Under the pieces are notes generated by a model. The model made no database searches and was not told the origin of the DNA. It saw nothing but the letters and a program-made list of their open reading frames with translations. Below are positions 11,183-21,877 of a stretch of DNA of 22,368 nt, one piece after another. The position numbers were made by a program, and so were the translations under genes. Numbering within the stretch: the first letter of the stretch is position 1; each line of letters starts with the position of its first letter. Source of the stretch: Saccoglossus kowalevskii. Taxonomy: Eukaryota; Hemichordata; Enteropneusta; Harrimaniidae. The stretch lies in NCBI RefSeq assembly GCF_000003605.2, contig NW_003118435.1, forward strand, positions 183,707-206,074. Reading direction: 5' to 3'.

Positions 11183-12270
11183 TGACACGGCCCGATGCTA
11201 GGAAGCAACGTATGCTAAGGATCGGGAAACAAGATTAAATCACTATCAAAATATAAATTTATTTGTTCTGTACGCGCAAGGTATCACTGGAGTGTACAGT
11301 ATATGAAAAATGAAAATTACTTGCAATGAATTACTATACTTTCAATATTGGTCAAATACAATACATACCTCAAACGTCAAGACCTCAAGACTTAATTCTC
11401 CAACTATATGCGACTAGAATATAAATACAAGTACAAGTATGATGAATGCACACATTAACCCACAGAATCAGAAATGTACATATATAACCGGCATGTACAT
11501 ATATGGCCAAGCATTCAGAACATCCCATGAATATATCATCTTTACACCAGACTACGGCTGGGTTTTACAACAACGAACTCCAATTCGGTTATTCTAACAG
11601 TGGCTTCAGAAATACCACCAACCCGCATTAATTACTATATAAATTAAACTCGTGGCCCAATACGCTAACAATAATATTATAACAGCTTAGCTCGATGGCA
11701 ATAATATTATAATTATTCGGAATGCTTGCCCCTTAAAATAGTTGATCAATTTTAATATGTTGTTATACAAATATAAATCATAGGCATAGGGATTTGATAT
11801 AAATACAAATATGTATGCAAACACAGTTCAGTTCGTGAAAATGGCCACAGTAACGTAGCAATGTACACTAAACGCTGGAATGGCGACGTAGAATCTCGTA
11901 CTTAAGACGATGACGTTCACACCTTGCACTTCTCCCGCCATAGGGATGAGGTAATCAGTCGGCGATGTTCACGCAACTTTCGGTTCTTTACCTATAGGGC
12001 TGAAGTAGTCAGTCGACGAACACGAACTCGGTGAACGGCAGAGCAGACTTTCAGTATTGATAACGTACAACCGGACATAACAGTGTTGAAATACATGCGG
12101 TGAATTGGTACTCAATTGCATTACACGCCACGTGGCAACACCAGGATTTTGCCACACCTGCCGACTACTCGAGGTATTGTAATGAATGACCAAGAATTGA
12201 AGTCTGACGACCCCTTTATAGACAACGTATGGGGCGTCTCCCTAGCTTAATAGTAAATGTGTTGGGAACA
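11183..12270 (-). mobile_element. Candidate solo LTR of a retrotransposon
   Basis: The ~1088-bp unit reads TG...CA on both strands (TGACACGG at the left, GGGAACA at the right). On the minus strand it starts TGTTCCC, has a TATA-like TATAAAGGGG at 12220-12211 and an AATAAA at 11263-11258 near its 3' end, an order that suits an LTR. The part 11880-12240 is richer in GC than its surroundings. No primer-binding site, polypurine tract or coding remnants flank it, so it would be a solo LTR. A clean target-site duplication is not evident (only a possible GTAT when the ends shift), so the boundaries and the call are tentative. Confidence 0.35.
11941..12019. repeat. Short imperfect direct repeat, 25 bp, 54-bp spacing
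   Basis: TAGGGATGAGGTAATCAGTC (from 11941) and TAGGGCTGAAGTAGTCAGTC (from 11995) start 25-bp copies with four mismatches. They lie inside the candidate LTR and might be duplicated promoter elements. Confidence 0.55.
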
Positions 12271-12597
12271 TACAAAAATAAAAATAGCACAATTCCAAAC
12301 TATGAAATGCACCAATACCCAATCAATGTAAACACAAAATGGATACTATACCATTTTGTTCACATTTAATTTCTGTAACTACTTGACACGTATTGGATAA
12401 ATAAAGCCACAATTCATCACTACACACAAAGCAGATTTGACTATCATTCATTTTGCATATTCGAGTAGGACTAAACTCCAATTCCCTGTCGATTAACACA
12501 GTTATGATCAAGTAATCCGGTTAGTTTAATCTTTTAATTAGATTAAAATATGCATGATTTGCGTTAAACAAGCAGCCTTTCGGCTGTTAGCAATTCA
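12271..12597. other. Intergenic spacer, no gene recognised
   Basis: An AT-rich spacer between the candidate LTR and the tandem repeat. The only structures seen are small: TTAATC...GATTAA around 12528-12546, and GCAGCC-TTTC-GGCTGT near 12571-12586. Confidence 0.5.
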
Positions 12598-13045
12598 CAT
12601 TTCAATTAAAGAACTGAAGATATCTTTAGACAAGGAACAAATCTGAGAGAGGTCTACCTGAGGTACCTATATGTATAGTACCAAAGCTATTGGACTTGCG
12701 GTTTTTCAATAAGAAGTTGAAAATATCACTTTTTACCAAAAATGACAAAAATATTCATCAAAATTATAGAATCGAAGATATCACGAAATGAACAAATCTG
12801 AGAGAAGAGAGGTCCACATGTAGTACCTATATATCGAATACGAAAGCAATCCGACTTGCGGTTTTCAACAAGAAGTTGAAAATATCGCTTTTTACCAAAA
12901 ATGACAAAAATATACATCAAAATTAGAGAATTAAAAATATCATCACGAAATGAACAAATCTAAGAGAAGTCTTCCCAATGTAAATATACGTCAAGTATCA
13001 AAGCAATAAGAATTGTAAATTTCAAGAAGAAGTCGAAAAAGTAAA
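12598..13045. repeat. Tandem repeat, ~158-bp unit, about 2.7 copies plus a partial leading unit
   Basis: Units begin at about 12616 (GAAGATATC), 12774 (GAAGATATC) and 12933 (AAAAATATC), giving periods of 158 and 159. Each has GAACAAATCTGAGAGA or a close variant (12635, 12790, 12952). Copies 1 and 2 share GACTTGCGGTTTT, AAGAAGTTGAAAATATC and CTTTTTACCAAAAATGACAA. Copy 3 is more diverged and stops after AAGAAGTCGAAAA. The tail of an earlier unit is visible at 12598-12615. The units have no shared open reading frame. Confidence 0.85.
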
Positions 13046-13053
13046 AAGTTGAC

Positions 13054-13096
13054 ATGGACGACGGACGACGACGGATAACATCCGACGACGACGGAC
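13054..13096. repeat. GAC-rich simple repeat at the end of the tandem array
   Basis: A run of GACGACGG-type triplets (TGGACGACGGACGACGACGG, then ATAACATCC, then GACGACGACGGAC) directly follows the truncated third repeat unit. Similar purine-rich GAC tails close some dispersed repeats of marine invertebrates, so it may belong to the same element. Confidence 0.7.
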
Positions 13097-15385
13097 AATC
13101 ACTCATATGATAAGCTCCGCTCGACTAACTTTAAATAGGTATTGAACGGCAGCTACGCATTAAATAACAGCGATGAATCATGAGTCATCATCAAGCAGCG
13201 ATTAATGAAGTTTCTTAATTTTGCAAACATTTGATATTGTTCCCAGATGAGTGCATTATATTTTTTAAATAATTTAACATGGTCTGTAACACGTTTTATG
13301 TAAGCATTCACTATAATGCACAGAAGACAATGGTACGCGTAAACAATGGTACGGGCGTTGGACGAAAATTACTGGTCACATGGTCTATATGGCGAACTCC
13401 TATGGTCACTTGGAGACGTGTCATACGCTGTCATACGTCTTAATCAAACTATACATACACACGTTGTAAATTGTAATAGTTTGGAAATAGTCAAGAATAT
13501 ACTGCTTTTAATAAATAAAAATAGATGTTATTTTATTGATGAGCACGTTAACAAATTAAACATGATAAATCATCTCAATATATCTTATTGCGTCCTGTCA
13601 CTATTTCATTGTAACATGCTTTTTGTGTGACATCCACAGACTAAATACATGGTAGTTTTGTACAAAGTACTCCCCCATGACCAGGGAATCAGATTGAATA
13701 CATACGTTGAAGCAAGCGCCTCTCCGCCGTGTGTTATTATATGAACAGGTTTATTTCAACGGATCTATACTATGTTTGACAAGTTTGTTCGCCAATGACC
13801 GATTATAAACTAAAATAAAATGCAACTGTGTTACAACCTGAAAGAGCATACATGGACAACATGCTGTGAACCGTGTATACCGTTGTCAATAACTTTTCTG
13901 TGAATAGGTGAGTATATCATCTTGTGGCTTTTGGAATGTTGCTTTTTTAATCAGATGAAATGTTAATTGAAGGTACCGTTTAATTGTGGCAGCCATTTAG
14001 CAAGTAGGTGGTCCCAGAGACCGAGTCCATCAAAGCATTTTGAATAGACTCTAAATTCAGGTTGGTCAGACTGCCAGACTAACATCATATCAACAAGACT
14101 ATCACAAGTTTTTTTTTTAACCAGAACGTGTAATCACTCGAATGTGGTTAGAATTGTTTCTATAGTCTAAAGACGGGCCCTCAACATGTTTCCGTACTGT
14201 CAGGATCAATTCCAACTGTAGCAACGCAATGTATCAGTAACTGGCTGGACCCAGTTTAGAGTGGGCGCTGCTTTAAAGGCATTTGTTTGTCCAAATATGG
14301 TCGAAAAGAGTCGGGCGTGATATGAAAAATGATTGCAGCTCTCTCATCGGGCATTACAAGGTATATGATAAACGTGTTATCAATTTCTCCGTGTAGTGTT
14401 TCATTGCCACCTTCTTGTCAGAGCGGAGCGTTCAATTTATATTGCTGGGAAAGAATTCACACATGTCGGCGTGTGAGGGCATACGGGCCCTGGCAGATTA
14501 ATTAAGTATGTTTGGAAATAAATCCATTATTGCGCACAGTGTGAACCCGTTTCCTTTGGATTTTGTTTATGTGTTGTGCTTGCCAGATTATCTCTACTTT
14601 CCCTACTGCGTGACAGGGAGACGAGTCTCTGTAGTTGACCATCTAGTTGACTGTTTCCATGATTGTAGTAATCATAGGAAATCCGTATATCGACCATCGC
14701 AGACGGATACATGCTAATTTGGCAAACATCATGATTTCCAATTTTGAGTTACAAATCCCTCCGCTAAATATGGGTCGGTTAATTTCATATAATAAAACAC
14801 AGCTGTATGTATGATCACAAAATTATTAAGCATACAACAACAACAAGTGGAGATATGATCGCACATACACAAATAAACATATAATTTACAAGTATAATTC
14901 CTCTCGCCGTTGTACATGCTATAGCTGATTGGTATGACTGACATTGCAGTAGGTTGACGATTAGCTGAGTTTGAGTAATTCAAAGTTTATTAATATCCAA
15001 AATATCATTGTTTAAATCGTACTACAACTATCCGTTTCTTGTAATGCTGTGGCCAGTTTACCACAATACGCCGTTCTTCTACAATACCAGATATATAGCA
15101 ACGCACTACAGACTATACTGTTGAAAGTGAACACTGAAAACATATATATATGTGAGCACTGAACACAACTTGAACCATAGCATGTAGTATTTCATGATGT
15201 ATTTGGGCAGCCAATATTGTCAGCAATTTAAATACAGAATTTTTTGCGGGAGTTCTAAACTAACATAGAAAATTATGACCAAGCTTAGTCAATAATTAAA
15301 GTTAGATTTTTAAATTCCCTGTACTTTTTATTGTGCGCAGTAACTAGAGTACTGCTCTCATGTCTGCTCACCGCCATAGAAATAC
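13097..15385. other. Intergenic, no gene recognised
   Basis: About 2.3 kb without a supported gene. Readings of up to 94 codons (for example 13346-13630) have no motif and no splice context. Small features seen are a doubled ACAATGGTACG near 13328 and 13344, and a palindromic ACATATATATATGT near 15139-15152 flanked by GTGAACACTGAA/GTGAGCACTGAA. Confidence 0.55.
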
Positions 15386-16256
15386 TTAAGGTAGAGATGC
15401 AGGTTCGTGGGCACTTGGGAGTGAATTTTTTTTTTTGCTTCTTATTATCCAAACAGTCTTGGCTATGGACTGTTAAAATTTTGTAGAATTGTGAATAGTG
15501 AAACATACTGAAAAAACGATTTTAAAATATAGATAACAGGTGCAAACATTCTCTCTTGTGAATGCTTAGCAAGATATAGCAAGGCTGTACATAAATAATA
15601 AAAAAGAAACATGGTGAAAAAAAGAAATGACGGGATCTCCATATTATGCACTATATTTAACTTTTGACAAAACGATAATACATTTAAATTTGGTACTGTT
15701 ACAGCCATTTTAATTATGAGCATTAGCAAACTTCTTACTGAGTGAATTGTTATGCAAATTAGCAATTTTCTCAGCTTCTTTTTAGTGCACATCCCAGAAC
15801 TTTAAAAAAAATAGCTCCTAGACGCTTTGACCTTTTGTTTTGAAATTTTCACAAATGATTGACAATGTGTTTATCTTCAAAACGCCTGGGTGTTAATTTA
15901 TGCATAAACTTGAAGTAGTGAAATTTGAGCTGCTGCCTTGCAAAATTGACAACTGGTACACAGTTTTCAAGACGGCACTTTCTTCATAGTAAACAGATGT
16001 ACCCATAAATCAATTTTGACAGGAAACAGAAGCATGGTTTAGAAGCTAATTTTTTTCAAATTACTTTTGACCAAAAAAGCACATTTTTGTGCATATTTCA
16101 AACTACAGTGTCCATAACAAAAAAATACTAACAAAGTTTTAAAATTCATACAATAACCTTTCCAAAAATATATAGTTTTGTGTACAAGGGAGGTCATCTT
16201 GGTTTCCCAATTAACTGATTAAAATACCTGTCAGGTAAACTGCATCTCTACCTTAA
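15386..16256. mobile_element. MITE-like non-autonomous DNA transposon with TTAA ends
   Basis: The 871-bp unit is bounded by a perfect 16-bp inverted repeat: TTAAGGTAGAGATGCA at 15386-15401 and TGCATCTCTACCTTAA at 16241-16256. Reading TTAA as the duplicated target leaves terminal inverted repeats GGTAGAGATGCAG of 13 bp. The interior is AT-rich and non-coding, with homopolymer runs. TTAA duplication is the hallmark of piggyBac-type transposases, so a piggyBac-mobilised MITE is the best guess, though the ends do not start with the CCC common in that family. No transposase is encoded. Confidence 0.6.
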
Positions 16257-16350
16257 TTGCCAAACTCGAATGCTACGAAATTCAAATACCCTACCAATTT
16301 ATGTAAGCCTTTTAGCATTCCTAGACTTGAATCTCGCAAACATGTTTTCT

Positions 16351-16400
16351 CATAAATCGTATTGAATCATCGAGTGAAAGATGTTTTTGTATGATTTGGT
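16351..16400. repeat. Dispersed direct repeat, copy 1
   Basis: Starts CATAAATCGTATTGAATC, then TCGAGT, and ends in TTTTTGTATGATT. It matches copy 2 at 17319-17366 with about 80% identity over ~48 bp. Confidence 0.65.
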
Positions 16401-17318
16401 CACTGAGAGGTTCAAAACTGCCATGTTCTGGTCGAACATTTGGGGCGAAGAGTACATAGACACAAATTGTTATGTATGTGTTCTATCAGATAGACATCAT
16501 CAACAAAAGGTACCTTCAACTTTTGTGTTGCCTGGATTGAGTCACATTATTATACAACAGGTTCGCTAAAGACATAAATTGCTTACTGAATCACTCAGTT
16601 TAATATATATCGTAACCCGAGCGGTAATAGTGTTAACATTTGTCAACATCAACTTTTCTACCACGTGTATGTGGGCTTTTCAACTAATATCCTCTTTACT
16701 TTCAAAAACAAGTGTAATTGTAAAAGTTCTCTAAAGTAATTGTGTTTTATATTATGATTAACAAATACAGTTCAATGGAAATTATTATAGGAAATTGTGC
16801 ACCTTCTAACAAACTTCATATGTAATTTATCCAAGTTATAATACTGTTACTATTATGATCAGTATACTCGTTTCTGTTGTTCGTCCTTCAAATATATGCA
16901 AAACATTGCCCATGACTTTTAAAGACGTAACCTATCGTCAACGCCCATTAAACTCGTTGTCATAATTTGAAATAACAAAGCATGTCTACAGAAAACCACT
17001 TGTATCGACATTTAGTGGTATTGTACTTCGCAGGCCTTATTGTAGACCACCTGATAGGCAAATCGATACTCGATACTGTGATTTAGATACTACTCTCAAG
17101 TGAATGTAGACCGAGCGCTTTCTTGTCTGATCAGACATAATAGGTATGTATTGCTGAGCTGACCTAGTTTATCGCACTATTGATCAACATAGAGAAACAA
17201 AGGCGCCTTGAAACAACCTCAGATAACTATCCATTTAGAACCCTATATGATCTGTAATGTATTAATTAAGTAGCTTATGGTACTGGACAATACAATTCTA
17301 TTTTGTTTTGTTTCTTTT

Positions 17319-17366
17319 CATAAATCGTATTGAATCGTCGAGTAAAAAAAGTTTTTTGTACGATTG
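17319..17366. repeat. Dispersed direct repeat, copy 2
   Basis: Same orientation as copy 1, 968 bp downstream; starts with the identical 18 bases CATAAATCGTATTGAATC and ends TTTTTTGTACGATT. The pair may mark the ends of a degraded insertion or two copies of a short interspersed repeat. Confidence 0.65.
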
Positions 17367-18050
17367 TGGAGTAAAAATGCGCAATGTCCATATCATTATA
17401 CATCCACTATGTGTTATAGCAATACAAGAAAGAATGATTTATTTTGTTATCAAACGAAAACAATGTAATTAGTGAAAACACACATTTCTTAATTTAAACA
17501 TTTCTTCAAGTATAGGCATTGTATTTAACTTTTCTTTTTCCTTTCCTTTTTAAAATGCCACGACATTTTATTGTTGGCATTGTACACCTCATTTTGCATT
17601 GTAGCCACTTTACTGCCGATACAGTGTAGAATAAATATGCAACCCACTAAGAGAAAGATTGTTTTGACTAACAAAATGTATTGGAAAATATGAATAAACA
17701 AATGAATCAATTACAATTACTATCAAGAATCTGAAATATGTGACCATGGAGTGCTCTACATGGCTGCACTTGTAATTGTAATTATGTACGCTATTCCCGT
17801 GTATGTAGATTTATGTTAAGTTATCAGCATGTATTATATTGTACATTTCCACTCCTTTTTTTCCATGTCATGCCCTGCGGCGTTGTAAAAATGGTCGCCT
17901 TTAAATTTAGTCATCGGTTGCCCACAAAAGCAAGACACATATGGCAACAAAAAATGATGGATTTGAGAAAAAACATTGTAAATTTAAATAATTTTAATAA
18001 TAGCAAATACAAAATTAGTAAACACATTTGTCAAGTGTGTTTACACTGAA

Positions 18051-18350
18051 TTCAAAGCGGGGGAGTCGTCATCCGCGCATGCGGCAGACGACGTCGACCA
18101 TAGCGTGTCTTGTTTACGAACAGACGTCTACCAATGAGCCTTGTCGATTTTTGGCATGCTTTGATATCGTCGCTTAGGACTCAATTTATGCGCAGGTGAC
18201 GACCCCTTTAAAGCGTACAAGTTGGTCCTTGAGCTATTAAGAAACGTAGTGTACAACCTGTATGATACAGCGCTAACACACTCACTGAGCTCGGAAAAAT
18301 AACTTGTGCTAGATCTAGTGATAATTGTATCATGACTCAAACGATTGAGG
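18051..18350. other. CpG-rich patch, no gene recognised
   Basis: A local rise in GC and CpG content within AT-rich DNA (for example CCGCGCATGCGGCAGACGAC near 18073), including the palindrome CGCATGCG. It could be a remnant promoter, a 5' exon of an unseen gene or part of another repeat. No splice-supported coding sequence is visible. Confidence 0.35.
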
Positions 18351-20141
18351 GAGGTTTAGTTTATACTAATAAATATTATCCGTGCTTTAATTTGATCCAT
18401 CGTAGAAATAATCGGCATCACATGGACGTAGTAAATAAATAGGAGATCAATTTCTAACAATTGTATCATGTAAAGAAAAAAAAAACTGTGATATATTTTT
18501 TATTCAAAAACCAACTTTTTATCGGTTTGAAGTGCCTGAGAAATGTACGTTGTTTCTGCTCAGAAAATATTTGTTTTAATCCGATAAATTAAAATTCTTG
18601 GCTGCCTGGTTGTTATTCCAGTTTGTCAACCGTTGATAACTCAAGTAGAATTGAAACTCCGCATAAGAGATTCGTGACGTCACCCGGCGAACACAAGCTT
18701 GTATTCACTGATTTCGCACGAAGGAGTACGATTGTTTGTGACGACTCTGATTCATTCCACATACAACTAATCACTCAGATTGAATCGTTTGAGGTGACAA
18801 CTCCGATGATACTGGGTTCAATTAATGTGCAAGCAGGTCCAGCCAAGGGGACTAGCATAGAATAAAAAACTTAAATCGTTAGATTATGCTATGAATGTAC
18901 ATCACTTGAATTCAATGTGTCGATAAATCGGTTGAAAATTAAATTGATTAATAACGAGTTGATTAATACGAAACTGAATTGTCAAATGCGTGTTTTGGAC
19001 TACGAATACGAGGCGTCCAATTTGAAAAGGCTAGTCTTGCCTTGTTTATGTGTGACACGGCCAGAGTATGGCATTTCATTTTGCCGAGGTTTCATTGCAC
19101 TTCAAATGTTATCCTTATTATATTATCGGAACTGCGACTCGGCCCTGTTCGCTGAATAGTGTTGGCACTACCGTCTACCGTTGTCTGCGCTTAACATTTT
19201 TCTGTAAACAGCGGGCTCCAAAATGCGTCTGTAGCAAAATGTGCACTGGTATATAATACGGTGGAAATTACGGCCTTAGTCCATTAAAAAACGAAACTGT
19301 ACGTCTATCTAATCCGATTACCGGTAGTTGTGAACTTAATGTGACGTCTCTGCACTGTTCTGAAAAGAAACACTTATCTCTGCGGCTTAGCAAATTTCCA
19401 ATGTATTAACTACGTATTGCAGGAGAGCTGAACCGAAATTCAAGAACCAAGAGTTGGGTAGCGTGGTCCAAACGGATGCTTGCATTCTGCTGTCGTGAAT
19501 TTGCTACTAAATCATAAACCAGGGCAAGACCCATCTAAAAACGAAAGTTTGTGTATCACATATCTCAGGCACTTTAAATTTATAAATAAAAAAGGCGTAA
19601 TAACGGCGATATTTAAAAATATACGATTTAGAAAAAATACTCGACGATCGAGACGTATGACCTCAATGAAGCATTCCTGTTTAATATTCCAGGAATTTAA
19701 TCGATAAAAACAACTTGAACGAATATGATGTACAAAGTATTCAAAATATGCATTACATAACTGTCTAATTTGAACATATTATTATCGTGTTTTGAGTTCA
19801 ATGCTCGTATAAATGTAACGCGCGTCTTCATTTAAAACGATCAAAACAAAAACATACTGATTTATATTTGCATGCAAGCTAGCTAGGTTTATATATTTGC
19901 ATCGGAAATGATTTGTTTGGATATTGCGTGTACATAACATTAATATTGCACATAAAATTAAGCGTTTGCGAACAAGCTCTATTCAAGGACGGAAATCAGT
20001 AAGCTGGAACTAACACAACTATTTGGATTTAATTTAACAATTTTTGCACTTTATCGCATTCAGCACCAGACTGGAGTTAGATACTCACGATAGTCGGCCA
20101 CGCTGTTAGAAATGACCTAACCTTGTTCTACTCCCACATGT
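18351..20141. other. Intergenic, no gene recognised
   Basis: About 1.8 kb. Readings of 62-80 codons (such as 18623-18865 and 18917-19159) lack motifs or splice context. A perfect CRE-type palindrome TGACGTCA is at 18675-18682. The stretch just left of 20142 should hold the 3' UTR of the minus-strand Patched-domain gene; I found no clear minus-strand AATAAA close to it. Confidence 0.5.
18675..18682. promoter_or_regulatory. CRE-like palindrome TGACGTCA
   Basis: An exact 8-bp cAMP-response-element consensus. It is isolated from any visible promoter, so it may be chance. Confidence 0.25.
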
Positions 20142-20369
20142 CTATTGTTCACATGTTGTGGTGTGCATTGTTTCGGAGCTAATTCGACGCAAGCTTCTGT
20201 TAGATGAGCAGACTTCCTTCGACCAGATTTCCATTTTGGCATCCGTAAGTGGATTCTGGTGTCCGTGTTTGGTCTCAGTTACCCCGCTTATAGGATCAAT
20301 TGTATGCATTTCACCTACTTCCTCTTTTTCTGGCGATCTACATGGTCCTAATAATATCAAGAAAACAGG

Positions 20370-20373
20370 CAAA
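20370..20373 (-). other. Frameshift 2 in the Patched-domain gene
   Basis: The TM12 reading ALHVLLF runs on out of frame to a stop at 20340-20338. The other frame supplies the expected LPVFLILLGPCRSPEKEE and a cytoplasmic tail of about 65 more residues to the TAG at 20142. A net loss of two bases (or gain of one) after TTT accounts for it. Confidence 0.75.
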
Positions 20374-21354
20374 TAGGAGTACATGTAGCGCACGAATAGA
20401 AATAACAAGAAACATTGTCTTGAAAAAAGTTCGGAATATGTAGGACACTGATAAAGATAGAGCCAACACACTCAATATTGTTGACAAAGCACCTTCTAAT
20501 ATGGGCCAGCCTAGAAGGTAGAGAGCGTGGACTGAACGCTTATTTCGAGAGTGATGTGGTGCAATAACAAAAGCATAGGTGATATGAGCGGAAAAGTCCA
20601 CACTGAAACCTATACATATGATAATATTAATCATCGCTACAGCGTCCAGTTTCACATGCCATAGCGTCATATAGCCAATTACACCGAGTGAGATAGATGC
20701 GATTGCCAGTGTCACATATAACGAACACAGTGGATGCGGTATCAAAATAAGGGACACAAGGAACATTGCGCCTGCTGCAATGCCTATGTTTTGCAGAGTG
20801 TTGGACAGTATAGCAATGTATTGTTCATAAAAGACGAAGGCGGGATGGTACGCGAACATCTGGATGTCTGACTTGTCGGCTATGCGACGCGATTCCACCA
20901 TGATGTTGCGTTCACGGTTCGCTGTACTAGAATCTGACGAGGAAATCAAAAACCGAGATGCAACGATACTGGTGTTGTCGTCGTTGAATTGGATGTCAGT
21001 GTCAAACACGGTGGGGCGAACTAGAAACATGCTCCTTAAAATTTGAATAAACTGGTCTTTGTTCGAATAAGTAATATTATTCTGTTCCATAAAAACAAGA
21101 AACTCGGTTAACCAGAACTGAACAGTAGAATTGCTACTGTGGAAATAATCGTTCACTTTCAGTTCTTCAATTACGTCATACAGTTTGGTTTGAACGATTT
21201 TACTGGAATAGTCAACCTCTTCGTCGATGGTAAATGACACTATCGGGCCATAAACTTTGAAATATTCATCATCCAAATCGTAGAATGTGGTTGCATACGA
21301 ATCATCATTGGCCAAGTTTTTAAGTCGAATGCCTTTCTGTAGATGTAGAGATCC

Positions 21355-21357
21355 TCA
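21355..21357 (-). other. In-frame stop (TGA) in the Patched-domain gene
   Basis: The reading AAYLSVAI-stop-GSLHLQKGIRLKNL places TGA inside a conserved TM7-loop junction. One G-to-A change from TGG would create it. Confidence 0.8.
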
Positions 21358-21450
21358 TATTGCTACACTGAGATATGCGGCGTATAACACAATCGTCACA
21401 AGCTTCACCGGCAATTTGGTGATGAACGGCCCGTAATGAACGCGAAAGAA

Positions 21451-21458
21451 CTTTAAAT
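21451..21458 (-). other. Frameshift 1 in the Patched-domain gene
   Basis: The upstream frame ends EHVFVI-stop (TAA at 21455-21453). The homologous continuation KFFRVHYGPF is in another frame beginning at 21453. A net change of +2 or -1 base at ATTTAAAG explains it; an A/T-rich spot prone to slippage or sequencing error. Confidence 0.75.
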
Positions 21459-21877
21459 TACAAAAACGTGTTCGCTTGCTTCGTCGTCTGGGAGTGTTTT
21501 ATCTGACCACCCACCTGCGCAAAAAAGTCGATATGTCGTAGACGGAAACTCTTTCTTTGGTAGCACTTTCATGCAAGAGCAACAGTGACGATTGGCAGCT
21601 TCACGGCGTCCGAAGAGTGCCATGCACGCCCCAAAGAAAGTGATTTGGTAGAGGTAGTCGAAAAGTACGGCGACTCCGGTGTATAAACAGAATATCTGCA
21701 CGGCAGGAAAGAACGAAATGGCTCCAATACAGAATGCCAGAAAATCTGTAATGCTTGTTATTGTGATGGATAGGGCTGCCTCGGAATATGCATGTCCCAT
21801 TCGCTCTTCTACGGTGAACTTCGACGGTGTTTTCCTCCAAGCAACTATCATAATAAACATATCATCAACTCCAATTC

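Larger units (their letters stand above)
16257..18050. other. Intergenic, no gene recognised
   Basis: About 1.8 kb of AT-rich sequence. It holds the two copies of a dispersed ~48-bp direct repeat (16351 and 17319) and a TCTGATCAGA palindrome near 17127-17136. Readings of 60-80 codons show no family resemblance. Confidence 0.55.
20142..21877 (-). pseudogene. Patched-domain (PTCHD3/daf-6-like) RND protein, C-terminal half, disrupted
   Basis: Homology runs from the acceptor at 21878 down to a TAG at 20142. The first part reads GIGVDDMFIMIVAWRKTPSK (the sterol-sensing-domain TM4 motif of Patched/RND proteins), then TM segments and a cytoplasmic loop ending DDEASEHVFVI. Next come FFRVHYGPFITK and TM7, an extracellular loop starting KGIRLKNLANDDSY, and TM8-TM12 with GFSVDFSAHI and GWPILEGALSTI. 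Three lesions break it: a frameshift at 21451-21458, an in-frame TGA at 21355-21357 where relatives usually have an aromatic residue, and a frameshift at 20370-20373. The 5' half lies to the right of the window. The long clean reading (21354-20338) means the damage is recent, or partly assembly error. Function in the family: proton-driven lipid/sterol-related transport. Confidence 0.85.

Noticed and set aside
13346..13630. 94-codon reading as a small gene
   Set aside because: No signal peptide, motif, splice context or compositional change; long readings of this size occur by chance.
9653..15759. Three ATGCAAAT octamers (9653, 11022, 15752) as POU sites
   Set aside because: Widely scattered in AT-rich DNA with no promoter context; chance frequency is enough.
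15463..15792. 109-codon minus-strand reading
   Set aside because: Lies within the MITE candidate and is hydrophobic only because the DNA is T/A-rich.
12207..18210. Shared 14-mer TGACGACCCCTTTA near 12206 and 18198
   Set aside because: One match of this length is about what is expected by chance in 22 kb, and the flanks do not align.
18623..18865. 80-codon reading near the CRE
   Set aside because: No recognisable domain and no support from flanking exons.
20158..20376. 72-codon plus-strand reading
   Set aside because: Antisense to the frameshifted C-terminal tail of the Patched-domain gene.
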